A stretch of DNA of 64,000 nucleotides from Luteococcus sp038433135 (GTDB lineage Bacteria; Actinomycetota; Actinomycetes; Propionibacteriales; Propionibacteriaceae), in NCBI RefSeq assembly GCF_038433135.1, contig NZ_JBCDMV010000007.1, positions 1 through 64,000 of the forward strand. Direction: 5' to 3'. The translations under genes and the position numbers were made by a program. The notes under the pieces were generated by a model. It was not told where the DNA came from, searched no databases, and worked only from the letters and a program-made list of their open reading frames with translations. Positions 1 through 8,011 of this stretch are shown in pieces. Each line of letters begins with the position of its first letter. The stretch's first letter is position 1.

Positions 1-57
1 GGGGGGAAAACGGGGGAAAAAAGAGGGGGAAAAAAAAAAAAAAGGGGGGACCCCCCC
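1..57. other. Homopolymer-block sequence at the contig edge
   Basis: The first bases are runs of G, A and C with almost no other content. This is unlike the rest of the window and unlike any biological repeat I know in high-GC actinobacteria. It is most simply a sequencing or assembly artefact at a contig end. The -35 region of the first gene's promoter would fall in or next to it and cannot be trusted. Confidence 0.7.
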
Positions 58-73
58 GCGGCTCGTTCCCGGC

Positions 74-79
74 TAGGAT
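74..79 (+). promoter_or_regulatory. Putative -10 box TAGGAT of the DUF4191 gene
   Basis: TAGGAT matches the TANNNT boxes seen before many genes in this window. It would start a transcript with a leader of about 50 nt, and a GGAG ribosome site lies just before the ATG at 135. No usable -35 can be read because of the odd sequence upstream. Confidence 0.4.
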
Positions 80-134
80 TGGTCGGCGGCCGCAGTGGGG
101 CCGCACCACACTCGAGAGATGATCCGGAGCGACG

Positions 135-887
135 ATGGCGAGCGAGAAGGCCAAGGAACTGGCAGCCAAGCAGAAGGCCCAGGTCAAGGCGGAGAAGGAA
201 CGCAAGAAGAACTCCTCCGACCCCCGCGACTGGAGCCAGATGCGCCAGATCAAGGAGAGCTACCGGATCACCAAGGAAGCCGATCCGAAACTCCCGCTGG
301 TGCTGGCGGCCGGGTTCCTCGGCCCCGTGCTGCTGGGCCTTGTCCTGGGCCTGCTGGTCAAGCCGATCTGGTTCTGGCTGGTGATGGGCATCATGATCGG
401 CATGACCGTGGCGATGTTCCTGTTCACCCGTCGGGTGAAGAACTCGGTCTACAAGCGCTACGAGGGTCAGCCCGGCTCCGCCGAGATCGCGCTGAACATG
501 CTGCCCAAGGGCTGGCAGTCCACCCCGGCGATCAATGCCACCCGGCAGATGGACGTCGTGCACCGGGTTGTGGGCCCCGGCGGCCTGATCCTGGTGGGCG
601 AGGGCGATCCCGGTCGTCTGAAGTCACTGCTGGCCACCGAGGTGAAGCGTCACGAGCAGACCGCCTATGGCGTCACGGTGCAGACCGTGCAGATGGGTGA
701 TGCGCCCGGTCAGGTGCCGCTGAACAAGCTGGCCGACCACATCAAGAAGCTGCCCAAGCAGCTGGATGCCACCAAGATCGACGAGGTGACCAAGCGGCTG
801 CGCGCCATGGATGCCGTCCGCGCCCGGATGCCGATCCCGAAGGGTCCGCTGCCCAAGCAGGGCTCGCGTCGCGCCATGCGCGGCTGA
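135..887 (+). CDS. DUF4191 family membrane protein
   Basis: A 250-residue protein with a charged N-terminus rich in Lys and Ala (about residues 1-50), two adjacent hydrophobic segments (about 56-75 and 78-98), and a cytoplasmic basic C-terminal domain ending in an Arg/Lys-rich tail. This matches the actinobacterial DUF4191 family, which usually lies near lipA and glnA (Rv2219 in M. tuberculosis, from memory). GGAG precedes the ATG. The function of the family is unknown. The position suggests that the lipA side of the conserved lipA-DUF4191-glnA neighbourhood lies just outside the window. Confidence 0.85.
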   Translation: MASEKAKELAAKQKAQVKAEKERKKNSSDPRDWSQMRQIKESYRITKEADPKLPLVLAAGFLGPVLLGLVLGLLVKPIWFWLVMGIMIGMTVAMFLFTRRVKNSVYKRYEGQPGSAEIALNMLPKGWQSTPAINATRQMDVVHRVVGPGGLILVGEGDPGRLKSLLATEVKRHEQTAYGVTVQTVQMGDAPGQVPLNKLADHIKKLPKQLDATKIDEVTKRLRAMDAVRARMPIPKGPLPKQGSRRAMRG

Positions 888-903
888 GCGGCACCCGTAC
901 ATC

Positions 904-2721
904 GTGGCGGTACAGAACCTCCTCAATGCCGAACAGGTCACCAAGACCTACGGCACCCGCACCCTGCTGGACCAAGTCTCGCTGGGTCTGGGCAAGGGCG
1001 ACGTGATCGGCGTCGTCGGTCGCAATGGCGACGGCAAGTCCACCCTGCTGAAGGTGCTCACCGGCGCCATCGAGCCCGACGGCGGCCGGGTCACACGCAC
1101 CGGATCGGTCTCCATCGGGGTGCTCACCCAGGCCGAAGAGGTGATCCCCGGCCAGACGGTGCGGGACCTGATCGTCGCCGGCGAACCCGACCATGTCTGG
1201 GCCCGTGATGCCTACCGTCGGGCCGTGGTGGAACACCTCCTGGCCGACATCGAGCTCGATGCGGAACTGGGCCGTCTCTCCGGCGGGGAACGACGCCGGG
1301 CCGCACTGGTCAGCCTGATGTTCGGCCAGCACGACCTGTTGGTGCTGGACGAGCCCACCAACCACCTTGACGTGGAGGCCGTCGCCTGGCTGGCCGACCA
1401 CCTGAATGCCCTGCAGCAGCGCAGCATCGCGATGCTGGTGGTCAGCCACGACCGCTGGTTCCTGGATGCCATCTGCAACCGGGTCTGGGAGGTGCATGAC
1501 GGCGTCGTGGACCCCTACGACGGTGGTTACGCCGCCTATGTGTTGGCCCGCGCCGAACGCTCCCGGCAGGCCGCGGCCAATGAGGCCCGCCGGCAGAACC
1601 TGGTGCGCAAGGAGCTGGCGTGGCTGCGTCGCGGGGCACCAGCCCGGACGTCGAAGCCGAAATTCCGGATCGAGGCGGCCAACACCCTGATCGAGGACGT
1701 GCCGCCGCCGCGCGACCGGCTCGCCCTGGAACAGTTCAGCGTCAGCCGCCTGGGCAAGGACGTCTTCGACCTGGAGAAGGTGACGCTGCGCTTCGGGGAG
1801 CGCACCCTGCTGAACCAGCTCACCTGGTCGATCGGCCCGGGCGACCGGATCGGGCTGCTGGGTGTCAATGGCGCCGGCAAGACCACGCTGCTGAACCTGC
1901 TGGCCCACGAACTCTCCCCCACCTCCGGGCGGGTCAAGCAGGGCAAGACCCTGCGGCTGGGACACCTGAGCCAGCACATCGGGGAACTGGACGAACGCGA
2001 GACGGTGCTGGAGAGCGTCAACCGACTCAAGGCCGAGACCAAGCTGGCCACCGGCAAGGACACGTCGGCCTCCAACCTGCTGCAGGAATTCGGCTTCACC
2101 GGGGAGAAGCTGGTCACCCGGATCGGCGAGCTCTCCGGTGGTGAGCGACGCCGGCTGAGCTTCCTGCGGATCCTGATGGACGAGCCCAATGTGCTGCTGT
2201 TGGACGAGCCGACCAATGACCTGGACATCGACACCCTCACGGTGATCGAGGACTACCTGGACACCTGGCCGGGCACCATGATCATCGTCAGCCACGACCG
2301 GTACTTCCTGGAACGCGTGACCGACTACACCTATGCGTTGATGGGCGACGGCCGCTGCGTGCTGCTGCCCGGTGGCGTCGACGAATACCTGGCACATCGC
2401 CGCAATCGGGAGACCGGCCCCGGCAAGAGCGCCCAGCTGACCGCCGACGCCGCCTCCGCCGGCGATGCGACCCCGGACTCCGCCGCCGCCCCGAGGGCCT
2501 CGGCCGCCGAGATCCGCCAGGCCCGCAAGGACCTGAGCCGGTTGGAGAGCCAGATGACCAAGCTCAGCGCCCGGATCGAGAAGATCCACGCCCAGATGGC
2601 CGACCACGCCAGCGACTACGCAAAGTTGGCCGAGTTGCAGGCCGAGTTGCAGGTGGCCAGCGACGAGCACGATGAGCTGGAGTTGGCCTGGCTGGAGGCG
2701 GCAGAAGTCATCGAAGACTGA
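904..2721 (+). CDS. ABC-F family ATPase, Uup-like
   Basis: A soluble ATPase with two ABC domains and no membrane segment. The first Walker A is GRNGDGKST at residues 39-47, followed by LSGGERRRAAL and LVLDEPTNHLD. The second Walker A is GVNGAGKTT near residue 320, followed by LSGGERRRLSF and LLLDEPTNDLD. A charged coiled coil of about 65 residues closes the protein, as in Uup-type ABC-F factors that act on ribosomes or DNA intermediates. The start chosen is GTG at 904. A longer reading frame exists, but it would overlap the DUF4191 gene and its extra residues do not fit the family. The gene follows DUF4191 by 16 nt, so co-transcription is likely. Whether it is a translation factor or gives antibiotic protection cannot be told. 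Confidence 0.88.
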   Translation: MAVQNLLNAEQVTKTYGTRTLLDQVSLGLGKGDVIGVVGRNGDGKSTLLKVLTGAIEPDGGRVTRTGSVSIGVLTQAEEVIPGQTVRDLIVAGEPDHVWARDAYRRAVVEHLLADIELDAELGRLSGGERRRAALVSLMFGQHDLLVLDEPTNHLDVEAVAWLADHLNALQQRSIAMLVVSHDRWFLDAICNRVWEVHDGVVDPYDGGYAAYVLARAERSRQAAANEARRQNLVRKELAWLRRGAPARTSKPKFRIEAANTLIEDVPPPRDRLALEQFSVSRLGKDVFDLEKVTLRFGERTLLNQLTWSIGPGDRIGLLGVNGAGKTTLLNLLAHELSPTSGRVKQGKTLRLGHLSQHIGELDERETVLESVNRLKAETKLATGKDTSASNLLQEFGFTGEKLVTRIGELSGGERRRLSFLRILMDEPNVLLLDEPTNDLDIDTLTVIEDYLDTWPGTMIIVSHDRYFLERVTDYTYALMGDGRCVLLPGGVDEYLAHRRNRETGPGKSAQLTADAASAGDATPDSAAAPRASAAEIRQARKDLSRLESQMTKLSARIEKIHAQMADHASDYAKLAELQAELQVASDEHDELELAWLEAAEVIED

Positions 2722-2819
2722 GCCTTTCCGCTTCCCCAAAGGCGTCGCTTTCCTTGTCTGGTTGGGAAACGGCCCACAAGGTTTCTCGTCGCGGTCATCT
2801 GGATTTCACCACCCCTTCC

Positions 2820-2825
2820 TAGGTT
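2820..2825 (+). promoter_or_regulatory. Putative -10 box TAGGTT of the phosphatase gene
   Basis: TAGGTT lies 46 nt before the GTG start and fits the TANNNT pattern. It would give a leader of about 40 nt that carries the GGAAGGA ribosome site. The upstream stretch from 2722 holds nothing else recognisable except two copies of GGTTGGGAA, at 2760 and 2822. Confidence 0.35.
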
Positions 2826-2871
2826 GGGAACCGCCCCTGTCGGGGCACCCACCCCACTGGAAGGAACCCTC

Positions 2872-4686
2872 GTGAACACCTCGTCCACCCCACGTTCCCG
2901 TCGCAGCGTCGCCCTGGTTGGCGGCCTCACCTCGCTGGCGCTCAGCGCCAGCCTGCTCACCACCGTCCCCTCGGCCACCGCGGCCCCCGAGCTGCCGGCC
3001 CCCGGTGACGACGTCTACCGCGGCCAGGTCCAGGTCGTCCCCGGCAAGAACCCCGACGCCCGCGTGCTGCGCGGCGCCGTCTTCGTCGATGCCAACCGCA
3101 ACTCGGTCAAGGACCGCGGCGAGAAGGGCATCCCCGGCGTCAGCGTCTCCAATGGCCGCACCGTGGTGGCCACCGACCGTCGCGGCGAGTACCAGCTGAC
3201 CGTCGACGACAACACCACCGTCTTCGTCTCCCAGCCCGCCGGCTACCAGGTGCCCGTCGACTCCTCCAATGTGGCGCAGTACTACTACAACCACCTGCCG
3301 CAGGGCTCGCCCAAGCTGAAGTTCGGCGGGATCAAGCCCACCGGCCCGCTGCCCAAGGCCGTGAACTTCGGCATGGTGACCAGCACGGCCACCGCCGGCA
3401 GCGAGCAGGACTGCCTGATCGGCGGCGACATCCAGACCTACACCAAGAAGGAGGCGGAGTACGCCGCCAAGGGTGCCTTCAACGACCTGTCCAAGCGTGA
3501 CGACTACCGCGGCTGCGGCGCCCTGTTCATCGGCGACATCGTCGGTGACGACCTGAGCCTCTACCCCGGCATCCGCCAGCTGACCAGCAAGCTGAACGGC
3601 CCGGCCCGCTTCCTGCCCGGCAACCACGACCTGGACTACGACGCCAAGAACCGCGCCCACGCCTATGACACCTACCGCGCGACCTTCGGCCCCACCTACC
3701 ACTCCTATGACGTGGGCCGGGTGCACGTGGTCAGCCTGGACACCGTGGACTACCCGGTGCCGGGACGCAGCTACAACGGCGCCCTGGGCAAGAAGCAGCT
3801 CGAGTGGCTGCGCAAGGACCTGGCCCGGGTTCCCAAGAACAAGCTGATCGTGGTGGCCGGGCACATCCCGCTGCTCACCTTTGCCGACCAGGGCAGCGAG
3901 CAGCACCAGATCGACGAGGTCAAGCAGGTCTACAAGCTGCTCAAGGGCCGCAAGGCGGTGGCCGTCTCCGGCCACACCCACAGCATCGAGAACATGCGCA
4001 AGGGCGACTCGATGGCGGGCTGGCAGGACATCTTCGGCGTCACCAAGCTGCCCTTCCCGCACATCACCTCCGGCGCCATCTCCGGCGACTGGTACAGCGG
4101 CAAGCTGTTGGAGGGCGGCTACCCACTGGCCGTGCAGCGCGACGGCGGCCTGCCCGGTGTCGTGACGCTGGACATCAAGGGCAATCGCTTCACCGAGCGC
4201 TTCACCGTGCGCGGTGACAAGGGTGCCGACCAGATGCAGCTGGGCCTGAACACCCCCGCCTACCGCGCCTGGTACAAGGCCAACAAGCCCGCCAAGAAGC
4301 CCAAGCCCGGCAATGCCGCGCCGCTGGCCGACCCGTTGAAGATCAGCAAGGACGACCTGTCCGGCAGCTGGCTGACCACCAACTTCTTCATGGGCTCCAC
4401 CGGCTCGAAGGTGATGGTCTCGATCGACGGCCGTCGGGCCCAGCAGGCCACCCGCACCCAGCCGATGACCGGCGAGGGGCAGTACGTCGGCGCCGAGTAC
4501 TCCGATCCGGCCGCCGTCCAGGAGCAGCTGGTGCACGGCGGTTCCCCCGCCGATCGTTCGATGCACCTGTGGCGTCAGGGTCTGCCGACCGATCTGGAGG
4601 CCGGTACCCACACCGCCACCGTGCGCGCCACCGACGCCCACGGACGGGTCTCCACCGAGAAGATCACCTTCGAGGTGACCGAGTGA
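2872..4686 (+). CDS. Exported calcineurin-like metallophosphoesterase (MetallophosN/MetallophosC type)
   Basis: The GTG at 2872 is preceded by GGAAGGA six bases away, and translation from it gives an N-terminal signal peptide (residues 1-38). This contains SRRSVAL, close to a twin-arginine motif, and ends in an ATAA-type cleavage site. Residues of about 55-135 resemble the beta-sandwich N-domain of this family, with the calcium-like DANRN segment. The metal-binding motifs of the calcineurin fold follow in order: GGD, GDIVGDD, GNHD at 250-253, GHIP and GHTH at 367-370. A C-terminal beta domain completes the 604 residues. The protein probably hydrolyses a phosphoester outside the membrane; the substrate is unknown. 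The gene is monocistronic and ends at a strong hairpin. Confidence 0.88.
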   Translation: MNTSSTPRSRRSVALVGGLTSLALSASLLTTVPSATAAPELPAPGDDVYRGQVQVVPGKNPDARVLRGAVFVDANRNSVKDRGEKGIPGVSVSNGRTVVATDRRGEYQLTVDDNTTVFVSQPAGYQVPVDSSNVAQYYYNHLPQGSPKLKFGGIKPTGPLPKAVNFGMVTSTATAGSEQDCLIGGDIQTYTKKEAEYAAKGAFNDLSKRDDYRGCGALFIGDIVGDDLSLYPGIRQLTSKLNGPARFLPGNHDLDYDAKNRAHAYDTYRATFGPTYHSYDVGRVHVVSLDTVDYPVPGRSYNGALGKKQLEWLRKDLARVPKNKLIVVAGHIPLLTFADQGSEQHQIDEVKQVYKLLKGRKAVAVSGHTHSIENMRKGDSMAGWQDIFGVTKLPFPHITSGAISGDWYSGKLLEGGYPLAVQRDGGLPGVVTLDIKGNRFTERFTVRGDKGADQMQLGLNTPAYRAWYKANKPAKKPKPGNAAPLADPLKISKDDLSGSWLTTNFFMGSTGSKVMVSIDGRRAQQATRTQPMTGEGQYVGAEYSDPAAVQEQLVHGGSPADRSMHLWRQGLPTDLEAGTHTATVRATDAHGRVSTEKITFEVTE

Positions 4687-4732
4687 GCTGATTGCCACTA
4701 CCCACCCCCCACGGGGTAGCTCGCCCCACCGT

Positions 4733-4771
4733 GTGAAGCCTTGACCCCTGCGACGGGGGTCAAGGCTTCAC
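4733..4771. terminator. Bidirectional terminator hairpin
   Basis: A perfect 16-bp stem (4733-4748 with 4756-4771) encloses a 7-nt loop between two convergent genes. There is no long T run, as is usual in high-GC actinobacteria. Confidence 0.85.
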
Positions 4772-4821
4772 CGTCTGGGTCAGGTGGGCCCGCGTGGGCC
4801 ACGTCCTGCGGGGGTGACGGG

Positions 4822-5952
4822 TCAGCGTCGGGCGACCTCGGCGTAGACCTCGCCCAGTTGCTGCGCGATCCGATCGGGGGCGAAATTGGCCACCACATCG
4901 GCCCGGATCTCGTCGGCGTCCCAGTCCCGGAAGTGGCCGACGAAGGTGGCCAACGACTCGGCCAACGCCTCGACGGAATCCGTGTCGGCGAACATCCCGA
5001 CGCCCTCGTGCAGGAAGCCCTCCGGGCCGCCGCAGCGGGAGGCCAGCACGGGCAGCCCAGCGGCCATCGCCTCGATGTAGACCACGCCGAAGGTCTCCCA
5101 CTCGCTGAGCAGCACGAAACCGTCGGCGTCGGCGAACTCGGTGGCGATCTGGGCACGGGTGCGCTGCCCGAGCAGGGTGACCCGCTCGGCCAGCCCCGCT
5201 TGCTGGGCGTGTGCCTCGATGACCTCCCGGTCGGGACCCTCGCCGATGATGGTCAGGCTCACCTCGGGCCGGTCGGCGAAGGCCCGGGCGAAGCCGTCGA
5301 CCAGCAGCACCATCCGCTTGCGGGGCAACAGGTTGCCGGCCGTGACCAGCCGGATCCCCTGGTGGGGTTTGCGGGGCAGCCGGGCGAAGGTGACGACGTC
5401 GACGATATTGGGCACCACCCGCACGGGCAGGTCGAAGTTGTCGGTGATGACGTCGGCCAGTGCCTGGGAGACGGCGATCACCGCATCTGCGCGCCGGTAG
5501 GCCTCGGTGGCCCTGAGGCGCAGGTCGAAGGGGATCGACGTCGGGTTGAACTTGGAATTGTGCTCGGTGACCACCAGCTTGAACTGCCGACGCCGGTCGC
5601 TGCGGGCCGCCGCCAGCGCGTACTTGGTGAAGTGGGCGTGCACCACGTCGGGTGTGCCGTGCGCCGCGACGATCTGGGTGAAGACCATGTCGAAGGCCCG
5701 GTCCAGCACCGCCTGGTCCACAGAGCTGGGCACTCGCCCCACCGGCAGGCTCATGGTGTGCACGTCGATCCCGGCGACCACCTCGTGCCGCAGTCCGAAG
5801 CGACGCCAGCGGCGCAGCGAGCGCACGTCCAGCGCGGCGATCGCCACCCGGTGCCCGGCGGCCCGCAGGGCGCGGGCCTGATCCAGCTCGAAGATCCCCC
5901 ACAGCGGGGTGCGCGGGCTGGGAACCCCCCGCGCCACGATCACGATGAACAC
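4822..5952 (-). CDS. GT4 family glycosyltransferase
   Basis: A 376-residue GT-B glycosyltransferase. The N-terminal Rossmann half starts with a hydrophobic strand and GVPSPRTPLWGIFELDQARAL, typical of enzymes that take a sugar nucleotide. The C-terminal half carries LLPRKR, IIGEGPD and the EX7E motif ETFGVVYIE, followed by GLPVLAS. The start is GTG at 5952, with AGGAG four bases upstream, because the longer frame runs back through the RDD gene and glnA. It begins 8 nt after the RDD stop and is probably co-transcribed with that gene. Acceptor and donor are unknown; a cell-envelope polysaccharide or glycolipid role is the usual one for such enzymes. Confidence 0.85.
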   Translation of the reverse strand: MFIVIVARGVPSPRTPLWGIFELDQARALRAAGHRVAIAALDVRSLRRWRRFGLRHEVVAGIDVHTMSLPVGRVPSSVDQAVLDRAFDMVFTQIVAAHGTPDVVHAHFTKYALAAARSDRRRQFKLVVTEHNSKFNPTSIPFDLRLRATEAYRRADAVIAVSQALADVITDNFDLPVRVVPNIVDVVTFARLPRKPHQGIRLVTAGNLLPRKRMVLLVDGFARAFADRPEVSLTIIGEGPDREVIEAHAQQAGLAERVTLLGQRTRAQIATEFADADGFVLLSEWETFGVVYIEAMAAGLPVLASRCGGPEGFLHEGVGMFADTDSVEALAESLATFVGHFRDWDADEIRADVVANFAPDRIAQQLGEVYAEVARR

Positions 5953-5960
5953 GGCACTCC

Positions 5961-6392
5961 TCAGCGACGGTTGATCACGACGGTGCCCAGTGCCAGATCG
6001 TCCAGCGCCCGGCGCTCCGCACCGATCACGACGGCCGGGAGCACCAGCACCTTCATGGCAGCCCGCAGCACCGCACGCCGCCAGCCGATCGGCTGGTGGT
6101 CCAGCCTGACCACGGCAATCCGGCAGATCAGCTGCCCGAAGGAGCCCGAGGTCAGCGCGGTCAGCACCGTCTTCTGCAGGAAGTACAACCCCATCGGGGC
6201 AAAGCGCCGCCAGTCGAAGCCATGCAGCACCGCGTCGCCGAAGAGCAGCCGGGCCAGGATCATGCAGGCCGCCCAGTCGATCAACAGGGCCGCAAGCCGG
6301 GCATTCCAGGTGGCCAGGGACCCCCGTCCCTTCTCGGGCAGGCCAAGACTCTCGCCGGGGTACTGGTCCTCCATCTGCACGGCCTGGGTCAT
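5961..6392 (-). CDS. RDD family membrane protein
   Basis: A protein of 143 residues with the RDD fold: an Arg-rich first helix (NARLAALLIDWAACMILARL), a middle hydrophobic helix, then SFGQLICRIAVVRLD and a C-terminal segment ending in the conserved LDDLALGTVVI. RDD proteins directly divergent from glnA are typical of actinobacteria (Rv2219A, from memory). The ATG at 6392 was chosen because a TATCCT box lies seven bases upstream, giving a leaderless transcript. An upstream ATG at 6413 would add seven residues but lies inside the inverted repeat. The function is unknown. Confidence 0.8.
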   Translation of the reverse strand: MTQAVQMEDQYPGESLGLPEKGRGSLATWNARLAALLIDWAACMILARLLFGDAVLHGFDWRRFAPMGLYFLQKTVLTALTSGSFGQLICRIAVVRLDHQPIGWRRAVLRAAMKVLVLPAVVIGAERRALDDLALGTVVINRR

Positions 6393-6399
6393 GGGTGAG

Positions 6400-6405
6400 A
6401 GGATA
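6400..6405 (-). promoter_or_regulatory. -10 box TATCCT for leaderless RDD gene
   Basis: TATCCT is followed by 7 nt and then the ATG at 6392, so transcription would start at or next to the start codon. No ribosome site precedes that ATG. Confidence 0.55.
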
Positions 6406-6437
6406 CCGGCCATGTAACACCGCTGTTACATGGCCGG
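6406..6437. promoter_or_regulatory. Perfect 14-bp inverted repeat in the RDD/glnA divergent promoter
   Basis: CCGGCCATGTAACA and its exact complement are separated by CCGC. The core GTAAC-N6-GTTAC has the spacing of actinobacterial GlnR half-sites (gTnAC-N6-GaAAC) but is more symmetrical. It lies about 70 nt before glnA and abuts the RDD -10 box, so it is a good candidate operator for a nitrogen regulator. Confidence 0.6.
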
Positions 6438-6439
6438 AA

Positions 6440-6464
6440 CTATCGGGCAATGCAGGCCCGATAG
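6440..6464. promoter_or_regulatory. Second inverted repeat upstream of glnA
   Basis: CTATCGGGC (6440-6448) and GCCCGATAG (6456-6464) are exact complements with a 7-nt spacer. It follows the first inverted repeat by two bases and precedes the glnA ribosome site by about 30 nt. It may be a second operator or a hairpin in the glnA leader. Confidence 0.5.
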
Positions 6465-6502
6465 CGTCATGCCAACACCCGAGAGTTCCACCTGGAGGAA
6501 AC

Positions 6503-7924
6503 ATGTTCCAAGGCGCCGATGACCTGCTGGCGTACATCAAGGACGAGGGCATCGAGACCGTCGATGTCCGCTTCTGCGACCTGCCCGGCGTCATGCAGCA
6601 CTTCACGGTTCCCGCGGCCGCCTTCGGCCCCGAGGTCTTCGAGGAGGGCCTGTCCTTCGACGGTTCCTCGATCACCGGTTTCACCAAGGTGCACGAGTCG
6701 GACATGGCGCTGATGCCCGATCCGACCACCGCCTTCGTCGACCCCTTCCGTGTCTCCAAGACCCTGGTGGTCAACTTCTTCGTGCACGACCCAATCACCA
6801 AGGAGCCCTACGACCGGGATCCGCGCACCATCGCCAAGAAGGCCGAGGCCTACTTCGCCTCCACCGGCCTGGGCGACACCGTCTTCTTCGCCCCCGAGGC
6901 CGAGTTCTACGTCTTCGATGACGTGCGCTTCGAGACCAAGACCAACGGCTCCTTCTACGAGATCGACTCCGAGGCCGGCGCCTGGAACACCGGCCGCGTC
7001 GAGGAGGGCGGCAACCGCGGCTACAAGGTGAAGCTGAAGGGCGGCTACTTCCCCGTCGCCCCCGTCGACCACTTCTGCGAGCTGCGCGACGAGATCGTCG
7101 CCCACATGGAGAAGCTGGGCATGCAGACCGAGCGCGCCCACTCCGAGGTCGGCACGGGCGGCCAGGCCGAGATCAACTGGCGCTTCGACACCCTGACCGC
7201 CAGCGCCGACAAGGTGATGCTGTTCAAGTACCTGGTGAAGAACACCGCTTGGGTGAACGGCAAGACCGCCACCTTCATGCCCAAGCCGATCTACGGCGAC
7301 AACGGCTCCGGCATGCACGTGCACAGCTCGCTGTGGAGTGACGGCACCAACCTGTTCTACGACGAGAACGGCTACGGCCAGCTCTCGGACCTGGCCCGCT
7401 GGTACATCGGTGGCATCCTGAAGCACGCCCCGGCACTGCTGGCCTTCACCAACCCGTCGACGAACTCCTACCACCGCCTGGTGCCGGGCTTCGAGGCGCC
7501 GGTGAACCTGGTCTACTCGGCCCGCAACCGTTCCGCCTGCATGCGGATCCCGTTGACCGGCAGCAATGCCAAGGCCAAGCGCGTCGAGTTCCGCTGCCCC
7601 GATCCGTCGGCCAACCCGTACCTGGCCTTCTCCGCCATGCTGCTGGCCGGCCTGGACGGGATCCAGAACCGGATTGAGCCGCCGGAGCCGATCGACAAGG
7701 ACCTCTACGAGCTGCCGCCCGAGGAGCACGCCCAGGTGGCGCAGGTGCCCGCCTCGTTGGAGGAGGCCCTGAAGGCGCTGGAGGCCGACCACGAGTTCCT
7801 GCTGCAGGGCGACGTGTTCACCGCCGACCTGATCGAGACCTGGATCGAGATCAAGCGGGCCGACATCGACGAGATCCGCCAGCGCGTGCACCCGTACGAG
7901 TTCGACCTCTACTTCGCGATCTGA
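6503..7924 (+). CDS. glnA: Glutamine synthetase type I (adenylylation-regulated)
   Basis: The main ammonia-assimilating enzyme; it joins glutamate and ammonium using ATP. The 473 residues carry the GSI signature FDGSSITGF, the metal-binding FAPEAEFYVFDD, the ATP loop KPIYGDNGSGMHVHSS, and NRSACMRIP. The adenylylation site DKDLYELPPEE is present with Tyr402, so activity should be tuned by GlnE, which is also encoded in this window. Five in-frame residues before Met are not used: the ATG at 6503 has GGAGGAA five bases upstream, whereas the longer frame starts inside the RDD gene. It is transcribed divergently from the RDD gene, behind two inverted repeats, and ends at a hairpin. Confidence 0.97.
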   Translation: MFQGADDLLAYIKDEGIETVDVRFCDLPGVMQHFTVPAAAFGPEVFEEGLSFDGSSITGFTKVHESDMALMPDPTTAFVDPFRVSKTLVVNFFVHDPITKEPYDRDPRTIAKKAEAYFASTGLGDTVFFAPEAEFYVFDDVRFETKTNGSFYEIDSEAGAWNTGRVEEGGNRGYKVKLKGGYFPVAPVDHFCELRDEIVAHMEKLGMQTERAHSEVGTGGQAEINWRFDTLTASADKVMLFKYLVKNTAWVNGKTATFMPKPIYGDNGSGMHVHSSLWSDGTNLFYDENGYGQLSDLARWYIGGILKHAPALLAFTNPSTNSYHRLVPGFEAPVNLVYSARNRSACMRIPLTGSNAKAKRVEFRCPDPSANPYLAFSAMLLAGLDGIQNRIEPPEPIDKDLYELPPEEHAQVAQVPASLEEALKALEADHEFLLQGDVFTADLIETWIEIKRADIDEIRQRVHPYEFDLYFAI

Positions 7925-7946
7925 CAAGGATTCGCTCGTAGGCCGC

Positions 7947-7982
7947 GCACGGGCCGCCGTCCCTCTGGATGGCGGCCCGTGC
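7947..7982 (+). terminator. glnA terminator hairpin
   Basis: GCACGGGCCGCC (7947-7958) pairs perfectly with GGCGGCCCGTGC (7971-7982) across a 12-nt loop, 22 nt after the glnA stop codon. A short T run follows at 7988-7990. Confidence 0.8.
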
Positions 7983-8011
7983 CGCGTATTTCGCAACCAA
8001 GGGGCGACCCG

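Noticed and set aside
742..2739. Long antisense open frame of 665 codons opposite the ABC-F gene
   Set aside because: High GC content produces long mirror frames; the opposite strand encodes clear ABC motifs and the antisense product resembles nothing.
2760..2836. Two copies of GGTTGGGAA about 62 bp apart upstream of the phosphatase gene, considered as Pho boxes
   Set aside because: They do not match the known actinobacterial PhoP direct repeat and only two copies exist; the second overlaps the likely -10 box.
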